From contig JAFKKQ010000134.1 of the NCBI GenBank assembly GCA_017304505.1, positions 1 through 10,831 of the forward strand: 10,831 nucleotides of DNA, read 5' to 3'. The DNA comes from Hyphomicrobiales bacterium (lineage in GTDB: Bacteria > Pseudomonadota > Alphaproteobacteria > Rhizobiales > Xanthobacteraceae). This document shows positions 1 through 4,795 of this stretch, piece by piece (within the stretch, counting starts at the first letter, position 1; every line of letters begins with the position of its first letter). A program made the translations under genes and the position numbers. A model generated the notes under the pieces. That model ran no database searches. It saw nothing but the letters and a program-made list of their open reading frames with translations, and was not told the origin of the DNA.

Positions 1-359
1 GCGATGGTCATGAACAGCCGGTCGGTCACGTCCGGGGTGTCGGACGGCCTCGGCTTGACGTTCGGATCGGGCGGGCTGAGCGAAGGCCACACGAAGCTGA
101 GGTCGATGCGGGCCTGGTTGCCGCTGCGGCGCTGCGCCTTGAAGCGAATGGCGGCCGGAGGCACGTTAAACAACACGTTGCCGATGGTGATGGGCAGGGC
201 GGGGGCATCGGGCGACACCGGAGCTTGTGCTGGCCATAGCATGTAGACGACGGGCGCAGCCGCGAGGGCGGTTGCGGCCAGACCCAGCGCCGTCACCAGC
301 GCCCGGGCGAGCACCCCACTGCTTCGCTGCCTGCGCACCACGGTTGCCACATGAGCCAT
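1..359 (-). CDS. membrane-anchored protein of unknown function (partial, C-terminus outside window)
   Basis: An open minus-strand frame enters the window and runs off its left edge without a stop, so only about 119 N-terminal residues are visible. I place the start at the ATG ending at 359 because a GGGG stretch lies about 7 bases upstream. The in-frame ATG at 365 is almost on top of that stretch, and the next ATG is further inside. Residues 1-20 are basic (VVRRQRSSG). An Ala/Leu/Val-rich stretch at about 17-40 looks like a membrane anchor or uncleaved signal, and it is followed by a Pro/Ala-rich linker. The exported part contains ITIGNVLFNVPPAAIRFKAQ and a proline-rich stretch. It is probably anchored in the inner membrane and faces the periplasm. 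I do not recognise a named domain. The gene is divergent from the small membrane protein to its right and shares a regulatory region carrying a CtrA-like box. Confidence 0.7.
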   Translation of the reverse strand, partial: MAHVATVVRRQRSSGVLARALVTALGLAATALAAAPVVYMLWPAQAPVSPDAPALPITIGNVLFNVPPAAIRFKAQRRSGNQARIDLSFVWPSLSPPDPNVKPRPSDTPDVTDRLFMTI

Positions 360-406
360 AGCCATTCCCCGTTACGAATCGCGGCGCTTATCGAACCGCG
401 TATCCG

Positions 407-421
407 TTAACCTTTTCTTAA
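407..421. promoter_or_regulatory. CtrA-type binding site (TTAA-N7-TTAA)
   Basis: TTAA at 407-410 and TTAA at 418-421 are separated by exactly seven bases (CCTTTTC). This is a perfect match to the full alphaproteobacterial CtrA box, and the left half reads TTAACC. It lies between two divergent genes, about 48 bp from the left gene's start and 48-69 bp from the candidate starts of the right gene, so it could control either. Binding is inferred from the motif only. Confidence 0.5.
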
Positions 422-489
422 GCATGAACTGGCGGACGGCACCGCGATCTGGAAGGAATCCGGCTCCGGTGTTGTGTTGGGGCTTCGCC

Positions 490-849
490 ATGTCGCCCGA
501 AGGTCTTGTCCTTGGATTGGTCTGGTCGGATTCGGCGCGGTCGCTGCTGGATCTCGCCATCGGATTTGCGGTCGCTGGTATGCTGTCGAGCGGCTACCAG
601 CTCTTGACGCTGCGGCCGCCCAGCTTCCATCTGCTCAACATTGAACGTAATCGCGCTCTCGCTGCCGTGGCGTTCCTGCTGTTTGCCGCACCGTTCATTA
701 TCGTCAACATCACCATTCGCGGCGGGCACATGCGGGGCAGCAACTTCGGCTTTGCCGCGATGGCCGCGGTGGTGGCCGGCTTCTGGAGCCTGATGTCCGG
801 TACCCTCGTGGTGATGACGCTTCAGGCAGTCGGACGCCTCGTCGCGTAA
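490..849 (+). CDS. small integral membrane protein, DUF6949-like
   Basis: The protein is 119 residues if it starts at the ATG at 490. Three hydrophobic segments fit transmembrane helices at about residues 20-40, 56-76 and 86-112, with a polar stretch (LRPPSFHLLNIERNR) after the first and a Gly/His/Arg loop (IRGGHMRGSN) between the second and third. It should be an inner-membrane protein. The resemblance to small Bradyrhizobium membrane proteins of the DUF6949 kind is from memory and no function is known. The start is uncertain. An in-frame GTG at 469 has a good Shine-Dalgarno (GGAAGGAA, 451-458), the ATG at 490 has a GGGG about 7 bases upstream, and the ATG at 424 has no ribosome site and overlaps the CtrA-like box region. 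The carbonic anhydrase gene follows 56 bp downstream in the same direction, so the two may be cotranscribed. Confidence 0.75.
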   Translation: MSPEGLVLGLVWSDSARSLLDLAIGFAVAGMLSSGYQLLTLRPPSFHLLNIERNRALAAVAFLLFAAPFIIVNITIRGGHMRGSNFGFAAMAAVVAGFWSLMSGTLVVMTLQAVGRLVA

Positions 850-860
850 GTCGCTCGCAT

Positions 861-874
861 CGTTCTTCCGAACG
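861..874 (+). other. small hairpin between two co-oriented genes
   Basis: CGTTC (861-865) and GAACG (870-874) form a 5-bp stem with a TTCC loop just after the stop of the small membrane protein. No T-run follows, so this is at most a weak processing or pausing element and does not clearly separate the two genes. Confidence 0.2.
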
Positions 875-905
875 TGGCAGGTTCACCGGCCACTGGAGGA
901 CAACG

Positions 906-1436
906 ATGCCGATCTACGAACTCGATGGCGAAGCTCCGGAATTTCCGGCCGATGGCCGATATTGGGTCGCTGAAACTGCGGTGTTGATCGGTCGGGTGCG
1001 CCTTAAGAGCCACGCCAGCGTTTGGTTTGGCGCGGTGCTGCGCGGCGACAATGAATGGATCGAACTCGGCGAGCGTTCGCAGATTCAGGATAACGCCACG
1101 CTGCACACCGATCCGGGCTTTCCGATGACCATCGGAAGCAACTGCGTGATCGGCCACAAAGTGATGCTGCATGGCTGCATGGTCGGCGACAACAGCCTGA
1201 TCGGGATGGGTGCGATCGTGCTCAACGGCGCCAAGATTGGCAAAAACTCGCTGGTCGGCGCGGGTGCGCTGGTGACCGAGGGCAAGAGTTTTCCGGATAG
1301 TTCGCTGATCGTCGGCTCGCCTGCGCGCGCCATTCGCACGCTCGACGAGCGCATGACCAAGATGATCGCTGCCGGCGCCGACATCTATGTCAAGCGCTGG
1401 CAGCAATATACCAAGGGTCTGAAGCGGATCGGCTGA
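906..1436 (+). CDS. gamma-class carbonic anhydrase family protein
   Basis: This 176-residue protein has the left-handed beta-helix of the gamma carbonic anhydrase / YrdA / PaaY family, of usual family length. Hexapeptide repeats run from about residue 22 to 140 (for example VRLKSH, TIGSNC, LIGMGA, KIGKNS). Three histidines sit where the metal ligands are expected: His67 (ATLHTD), His84 and His89 (GHKVMLHG). The conserved Arg46-Gly-Asp48 and Gln61-Asp-Asn are also present, so the site at the trimer interface looks complete. Known members bind Zn or Fe and some hydrate CO2, while many have no demonstrated activity. The helical C-terminus (residues 145-176) is typical. The start is clear: GGAGG at 895-899 lies 6 bases before the ATG. 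It is cytoplasmic, with no signal peptide. The gene ends 5 bp before the convergent AhpD-like gene. Confidence 0.92.
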   Translation: MPIYELDGEAPEFPADGRYWVAETAVLIGRVRLKSHASVWFGAVLRGDNEWIELGERSQIQDNATLHTDPGFPMTIGSNCVIGHKVMLHGCMVGDNSLIGMGAIVLNGAKIGKNSLVGAGALVTEGKSFPDSSLIVGSPARAIRTLDERMTKMIAAGADIYVKRWQQYTKGLKRIG

Positions 1437-1441
1437 CCGGC

Positions 1442-1903
1442 TTACGCGGCCGCCTTCGTGCTCTTGACCTGCGGGACGGCGCGGAAGGCGATAGCGAGCC
1501 TGTTCCACGCGTTGATGGTGACGATGGCAGCCGTCAGGTCCACCAACTCCTTTTCGGAAAAGTGACGGCGGGCCTCCTCGTAGACGTCATCGGGGACGTG
1601 GCCGTTGGTGATGAGCGTGACGGCTTCAACCCATCCGAGCGCAGCACGCTCGCGGTCGGTGAAAACCGGAGCTTCGCGCCACGCATTCAGCAGATGCATG
1701 CGCTCATCGGTTTCGCCTTGCTTGCGCGCGTCGTTGGTGTGCATGACGAGGCAGAACGCGCAGCCATTGATCTGCGACGAACGGATTTTCACGAGTTCGA
1801 GCAGTGATTTCTCAAGGCTGGTTTGGTCCACATAGGCCTGCAGTCCGGCCATTGCTTTGTACGCGCCTGGACTGGCCTTTATCGCATCGAGCCTGCTTTG
1901 CAT
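1442..1903 (-). CDS. carboxymuconolactone decarboxylase / AhpD-like family protein
   Basis: This 153-residue cytoplasmic protein has the AhpD-type redox motif: Cys48-Ala-Phe-Cys51 with His55 four residues later (GCAFCLVMH) and Glu36 twelve residues before the first Cys. In AhpD-type alkylhydroperoxidases these residues form the thiol relay that reduces peroxides. The rest is all-helical, as expected (NAWREAP, DRERAALGWVEAVT). Many family members of this length have no proven substrate, so a peroxidase or general antioxidant role is inference. The start at 1903 is supported by AGGAG 6 bases upstream (1910-1914). A longer open frame continues upstream but is Arg/Pro-rich and crosses the G-rich intergenic DNA, so I reject it. 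A minus-strand CATAAT (1950-1955) is a possible -10 element, with no good -35. The gene is convergent with the carbonic anhydrase gene. Confidence 0.9.
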   Translation of the reverse strand: MQSRLDAIKASPGAYKAMAGLQAYVDQTSLEKSLLELVKIRSSQINGCAFCLVMHTNDARKQGETDERMHLLNAWREAPVFTDRERAALGWVEAVTLITNGHVPDDVYEEARRHFSEKELVDLTAAIVTINAWNRLAIAFRAVPQVKSTKAAA

Positions 1904-2013
1904 CTCTGTCTCCTGTGTTCTGTGTGCGGCCCCGCCCGCGACGAACCGTATTATGCTTTTGCGGCGATTTCTCGCAGCGGCAGCCATGCTTGAGACGCGG
2001 TTGTGGCTGTCTG

Positions 2014-2049
2014 AAAAAGGGTGCGGCCGGTGTTGGGGACACCGGCCGC
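2014..2049 (-). terminator. intrinsic terminator downstream of the BTLCP peptidase gene
   Basis: An 11-bp perfect GC-rich stem (2023-2033 with 2039-2049, arm GCGGCCGGTGT) has a five-base loop. Read on the minus strand it is followed by ACCC and then five Ts (2014-2018). It lies about 65 bp past the stop of the minus-strand peptidase gene and upstream of the AhpD-like gene, so it should insulate one from the other. The T-run is four bases away from the stem, which makes it less than ideal. Confidence 0.6.
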
Positions 2050-2064
2050 GCGCGAACCCGGTCT

Positions 2065-2084
2065 GGGGACGGGGAGGGGTGGGG
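2065..2084 (+). other. G-quadruplex-forming motif (four G4 runs, loops 2-1-1)
   Basis: Four runs of four guanines at 2065-2068, 2071-2074, 2076-2079 and 2081-2084 are separated by AC, A and T. This is a complete four-tetrad intramolecular quadruplex pattern with very short loops. It is on the plus strand, which is the template strand for the adjacent minus-strand peptidase gene, 30 bp past that gene's stop. TGGGGAC occurs three times nearby (2034, 2064, 2080). Folding in vivo is not shown by sequence alone. Confidence 0.5.
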
Positions 2085-2114
2085 ACGTGACCGGACTCGC
2101 GTATTCCTCTCGTT

Positions 2115-2744
2115 TCAGCGCGTCGGCGCGGCGGCGGTCGCGAATGCCGGCCGCGGGGTGCCGAGCGCAACCCAGACGTTGGGGTTGCTCTGCGACTGGC
2201 GTTTGACGAAGCGATAGCCGGTGTCCGACCACAGTAGGATTTCCGGCTCCTGGTTATCGAGGATGAAGTCGCCCCGGTCGGTTGCGACTGTGAGCACGGC
2301 GTGGCCGTCGCCCTTCTTGTCGCGTACCACGGTGACGAGCAATGCCTCGCGCGGCCATCCGGCTTTGATCAGCATCCGGCGCTTGAGCAACACGTAGTCT
2401 TCGCAGTCGCCCTTGCCGTCGTCGGGGTAGGACCAGCGTTCGAGTACGCCCCAATGGTCCATGTCCGTTTCGGGCTGGATGGTGTCGTTGACCCAACGGT
2501 TGATGCGAACCAGATCTTTCCAGACCTTGGTCGTGAGTACGATATCGCGTGGTTCCACCGAGTTCTGGGGGCATTCCTTCGGGTTGTCGTTGCAGAACTC
2601 GACCCAGCCGATAGGCGCGCGTGTCGTGGCCCCGATCGACACGTAGGTCAGTTGCTCCGACGCTGCCCGCGCTCCTGCGCTGGAAACGATCATTATGGCG
2701 GCCGCGATTGCGGCACAGAACATGGCACTCGGCTTCAACAACAT
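2115..2744 (-). CDS. transglutaminase-like cysteine peptidase (BTLCP family), secreted
   Basis: With the ATG at 2744 as start the protein has 209 residues. Residues 1-27 form a signal peptide (short basic start, hydrophobic AAIAAAIMIV, cleavage near ARA-A). The mature part carries the catalytic triad expected of bacterial transglutaminase-like cysteine proteinases: Cys114 in GDCEDY, His148 in GHAVL and Asp163 in FILDNQ. It should act in the periplasm. The best-studied relative, LapG, cuts a surface adhesin under c-di-GMP control. No LapD or adhesin gene is visible here, so the substrate is unknown. A pair of Cys (51, 58) could form a disulfide. An in-frame GTG at 2786 would add 14 polar residues before the signal and lacks a ribosome site, so I prefer 2744. 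The start is preceded within 5 bases by an 8-bp hairpin (2750-2776), and an AT-rich block lies further upstream. Confidence 0.88.
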   Translation of the reverse strand: MLLKPSAMFCAAIAAAIMIVSSAGARAASEQLTYVSIGATTRAPIGWVEFCNDNPKECPQNSVEPRDIVLTTKVWKDLVRINRWVNDTIQPETDMDHWGVLERWSYPDDGKGDCEDYVLLKRRMLIKAGWPREALLVTVVRDKKGDGHAVLTVATDRGDFILDNQEPEILLWSDTGYRFVKRQSQSNPNVWVALGTPRPAFATAAAPTR

Positions 2745-2749
2745 TGACG

Positions 2750-2776
2750 CGACCCCATCCCGTCTTGTTGGGGTCG
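2750..2776 (-). promoter_or_regulatory. leader hairpin covering the ribosome-binding region of the BTLCP gene
   Basis: CGACCCCA (2750-2757) and TGGGGTCG (2769-2776) are perfect inverted repeats with an 11-base loop. In the minus-strand mRNA this gives an 8-bp stem ending five bases before the AUG at 2744, and the stem includes the only G-rich Shine-Dalgarno-like sequence. It could limit translation. A regulatory role is inference. Confidence 0.35.
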
Positions 2777-2820
2777 TATTTCCCACAAAGCTTTTGGTGT
2801 GCCGCTAATCCAGCGAAGTG

Positions 2821-2930
2821 CTTTTAAAGTAAATCAGAATAGTTATTGAGATAAATACCGAGATTATTCTTCGAATATTTGCCTAAAATTCTAAATAATA
2901 CGAATTGAATAAAATTGTATCTTTAACTAT
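2821..2930. promoter_or_regulatory. AT-rich intergenic island (about 78% A+T)
   Basis: By direct count 86 of these 110 bases are A or T, in a window that is otherwise strongly GC-rich. The block lies in the 333-bp gap between the PilZ gene's 3' end (3078) and the peptidase start (2744), about 80-190 bp upstream of the latter, so it probably carries that gene's promoter or a binding region for an AT-seeking regulator. It includes an imperfect inverted repeat (ATAC-G-AATT at 2898-2906 with AATT-GTAT at 2913-2920). I could not assign a convincing -35/-10 pair. No gene is visible in it. The remaining part of the gap (2931-3077) is GC-rich and holds only the 10-bp palindrome GCGTTAACGC at 2976-2985. 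Confidence 0.45.
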
Positions 2931-3077
2931 GCGTCTGCAGCCAAAGCGGTGCAAAGGCGAAATCATGCCGAAGGCGCGTTAACGCCGCTGCGATGTCAGA
3001 CTGATTGGCAGACGAGCACAGTGGCGCGATCCGCACGGCCGGCAAGGGTCGCCGGGCGGCATCGGGCAACGCGGCGT

Positions 3078-3695
3078 TTACTGTGCAGTGGCGTTGTCTT
3101 CGACCGAGTCCGGATGCTGAAGCCGGGTGAACTCGATCGCAAAGCCTTCTTCGAGGTGGCGCACCACCCGACCCGGAATTCGTCCGAGTGTGACGTGGCT
3201 GCCGATTTCAGGACGGGACTGGGTGGCGATGCCTGCGCCCGACAGCGAAAGGTCGATGATCCGCACGCCGACGTGGCTCCCATTCGGCAGGGCCAGCAGG
3301 GCGCCCGCCGCCCGTGGCACGAAACGGCCGTGGCGGCGGTCTTCCGGCAGGTTGAGAATGCTGCGGTTGGCAAGCCAGGTGAGCTGGGCGGCGAGCTTGT
3401 CGCGCTTGCGCGCGGTCGCCAGGATGGTCATGGCAAAGCCGTTCTCGAGATGGCGGGCGACGGTGCCTTCAAGGCGGCCGAGGTGATCGACATAGGCAAT
3501 CACGCGCTCGCCGACATTGCCCATCACGGGAGCGATCAGAGCCATGCCACCGGGCGACATGTTCACGACCTGGCAGGGATATTCGTGGCGGTTTGCCAGC
3601 ATGTAGCGGCCCAACAGATTGACGCTGACGCGCTGATGGCGCCGCCGTTCCTGGGCATGCGGCAGCATGTGCGGTTTGGTTTGAAGCAGCGCCAT
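3078..3695 (-). CDS. tandem PilZ-domain protein (putative c-di-GMP receptor)
   Basis: With the ATG at 3695 the protein has 205 residues and two PilZ domains. The first (about residues 17-92) has Arg18-x3-Arg22 (RRHQR) and Asn45-x-Ser47-x2-Gly50 (NMSPGG). The second (about 118-192) has Arg120-x3-Arg124 (RRHGR) and Asp149-x-Ser151-x2-Gly154 (DLSLSG). Both therefore carry the two signatures that bind cyclic di-GMP. The domains end alike (RHLENGFAMTI and RHLEEGFAIEF), suggesting internal duplication. There is no membrane segment or output domain, so it probably acts by protein contact in the cytoplasm. The start is unsure: a GTG at 3734, the ATG at 3695 and an ATG at 3668 are all in frame, none with a good ribosome site. 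The PAS gene lies upstream in the same direction, 141 bp away. A near-CtrA site is at 3748-3762. Confidence 0.85.
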   Translation of the reverse strand: MALLQTKPHMLPHAQERRRHQRVSVNLLGRYMLANRHEYPCQVVNMSPGGMALIAPVMGNVGERVIAYVDHLGRLEGTVARHLENGFAMTILATARKRDKLAAQLTWLANRSILNLPEDRRHGRFVPRAAGALLALPNGSHVGVRIIDLSLSGAGIATQSRPEIGSHVTLGRIPGRVVRHLEEGFAIEFTRLQHPDSVEDNATAQ

Positions 3696-3747
3696 GCAGC
3701 GGCGAATCCCGAGCCGATTAATTCCTGGAAACACTATTCACGCATCG

Positions 3748-3762
3748 TTAACGGCACGTTAG
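3748..3762. promoter_or_regulatory. near-match to a CtrA box (TTAA-N7-TTAG)
   Basis: TTAA (3748-3751), seven bases, then TTAG (3759-3762) differs by one base from the full CtrA pattern. It lies 53 bp upstream of the ATG chosen for the PilZ gene, or 13 bp upstream of the alternative GTG. The second half overlaps a 6-bp inverted repeat (TTAGCC 3759-3764 with GGCTAA 3773-3778). The call rests on motif similarity only. Confidence 0.3.
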
Positions 3763-3792
3763 CCGCCGACATGGCTAATAACGCCGGTTCAT

Positions 3793-3813
3793 GCGGCCGC
3801 TGTGAGAGGCCGC
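3793..3813 (-). terminator. GC-rich hairpin downstream of the PAS gene
   Basis: GCGGCC (3793-3798) and GGCCGC (3808-3813) form a 6-bp GC stem with a nine-base loop, 23 bp past the PAS stop codon. No T-run follows on the minus strand, so it may only weaken readthrough toward the PilZ gene. Confidence 0.25.
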
Positions 3814-3836
3814 GTGCAATCGGGGGGCTGGGGCGG

Positions 3837-4424
3837 CTATTCCGTTAGTCCGCCGTCGTAGACGGTCAAGCCGTACCTGATCCGCCCCGGCGCGGCCTGG
3901 AAGCGGGGCGCCGGTGCCTCGTCCCATCCGCCAACATGGCGGAATATCCCGAGCTCCAGCGGGCCGATCGCTTTTGCGCGCAGCCAATACGGTGTCGTCA
4001 GCGGGACGAGCGCTCCCAGCACCCGGGCATTGGTGCCGGTGCCGGAGCGATAGGCCAACGGCAGCAGCAGCATCTCCAGTTTGACCGGAAGCAATGCATC
4101 GCTTGCGGGTGCACCGATGGCGCTTGCGACCACGCCGAGCTTCTCCTCGACAACGACGGTGAGCAATTCGGCAAGCGTGTCATGACTGGATTGCCTCCAG
4201 AGATTGAAAATGCTTTCACCCTTCAATTCGCGACCGAACAGGGCGCAAATGCGCGTGCCGGCGAGCCGGAACAGTTGATCGGTGCCGGACGCTTCAAGCA
4301 TGAATGTATCGCCCAGGATGCGGCGGATCGCGCCGGGCTCGATGTCGATCCGCTCCGGAGCAAGGCGCGCACCACGGCGTTCGTTCCAATAGTCGAACAG
4401 CTCACGATTGGATGAGTGTTTCAT
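3837..4424 (-). CDS. PAS domain-containing protein (PAS_5 / DUF1457 type)
   Basis: This 195-residue soluble protein consists essentially of one PAS-like domain. The N-terminus (LFDYWNERRGARLAPERIDIEPGAIRRILGDTFML, residues 10-43) is characteristic of the alphaproteobacterial PAS_5 (DUF1457) family. The PAS core continues through FRLAGTRICALFGRELKG (52-69) and the sheet LLPVKLEMLLLPLAYR (111-126), then ends with a short Pro/Gly-rich tail. There is no kinase, cyclase or DNA-binding output, so it probably senses a ligand or acts as an adaptor. From memory, the Caulobacter polarity protein MopJ, which influences CtrA activity, is a similar single-domain PAS protein; that comparison is unverified. 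The ATG at 4424 is the only reasonable start, with a weak GAGCG upstream. The PilZ gene follows in the same direction, and the two may form a signalling pair. The gene is divergent from the rhomboid gene. Confidence 0.85.
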   Translation of the reverse strand: MKHSSNRELFDYWNERRGARLAPERIDIEPGAIRRILGDTFMLEASGTDQLFRLAGTRICALFGRELKGESIFNLWRQSSHDTLAELLTVVVEEKLGVVASAIGAPASDALLPVKLEMLLLPLAYRSGTGTNARVLGALVPLTTPYWLRAKAIGPLELGIFRHVGGWDEAPAPRFQAAPGRIRYGLTVYDGGLTE

Positions 4425-4649
4425 TTTGCGCTCATGCGTTCCGGCGTCGTGCGCTTCTGTCCCTCAGCGGGACAGGGCGGCCACGCGCGTGCGCGGCTGA
4501 AGGGAATCGAGCATGGGGCGTGCCGGGGGCGGGCTTGCGCGGCGGCGTTTGCCGTTAAAGTTACCTCCAGCCCGCTGTTGGCGAGTGACAGGTGCGGACG
4601 TAGGCTCGCGCCGTTGGTTTGAGGGGGAGAGCGGGGGGCGTGACTGCAC
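4425..4649. other. non-coding divergent region; possible small RNA locus
   Basis: No convincing gene is seen. The region holds a 7-bp hairpin with a five-base loop (CTGTCCC 4457-4463 with GGGACAG 4469-4475), the 10-bp palindrome CACGCGCGTG (4482-4491), an ACCTCC that is complementary to a Shine-Dalgarno sequence (4563-4568) and a purine-rich run (GAGGGGGAGAGCGGGGGG, 4621-4638) before the terminator. A weak promoter-like pair is TTGGCG (4579-4584), 17 bases, TAGGCT (4602-4607). If used, it would give an RNA of roughly 80-90 nt ending at the terminator. Everything beyond the hairpins is inference. Confidence 0.3.
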
Positions 4650-4698
4650 AAGGGAGGGCTTGGTCCTGAAGGGCCGAGCCTTCCCTTTTTCTTTGTTT
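4650..4698 (+). terminator. strong intrinsic terminator without an upstream gene
   Basis: The arms 4650-4663 (AAGGGAGGGCTTGG) and 4674-4687 (CCGAGCCTTCCCTT) pair over all 14 positions, with two G-U pairs. The ten bases between can add three more pairs around a TGAA tetraloop. A T-rich tail follows at 4688-4698 (TTTCTTTGTTT). On the opposite strand no T-run follows, so it works in the plus direction. No plus-strand gene ends within 3 kb upstream, so it must end a non-coding RNA or attenuate the leader of the rhomboid gene, which begins at 4796. Confidence 0.75.
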
Positions 4699-4785
4699 GA
4701 TTGCCGGGCCGCTCTCGCTTACTGACTGCTGATGCCGTGCGCCGATGCCGCTGTCGGCGTCGTTGGGGCTGTCGGCGATTTTGTC

Positions 4786-4790
4786 AGGAG
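4786..4790 (+). promoter_or_regulatory. ribosome-binding site deciding the TTG start of the rhomboid gene
   Basis: AGGAG lies five bases before the TTG at 4796. The ATG at 4745 in the same frame has no Shine-Dalgarno and would add 17 residues without family character. Confidence 0.7.
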
Positions 4791-4795
4791 TTTTC

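Noticed and set aside
822..1508. 228-residue minus-strand open frame opposite the carbonic anhydrase
   Set aside because: It lies on the other strand of a gene with clear motifs and ribosome site, and it is rich in Arg, His and Ala with no domain character. This is the usual shadow in GC-rich DNA.
1904..2170. N-terminal extension of the AhpD-like gene
   Set aside because: The added 89 residues are Arg/Pro-rich, cross the terminator and G-quadruplex DNA and overlap the peptidase gene. A good ribosome site supports the start at 1903.
2976..2985. Palindrome GCGTTAACGC as another CtrA site
   Set aside because: Only one TTAA is present, with no second half at N7 spacing. Short palindromes of this size occur by chance.
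2949..3848. 299-residue plus-strand open frame opposite the PilZ gene
   Set aside because: The minus strand encodes two PilZ domains with intact motifs. The plus reading has no recognisable family and no start signal.
4416..4622. 68-residue plus-strand open frame in the rhomboid-PAS gap
   Set aside because: It overlaps the PAS gene's start, lacks a ribosome site and has a shadow-like composition. The region looks non-coding.
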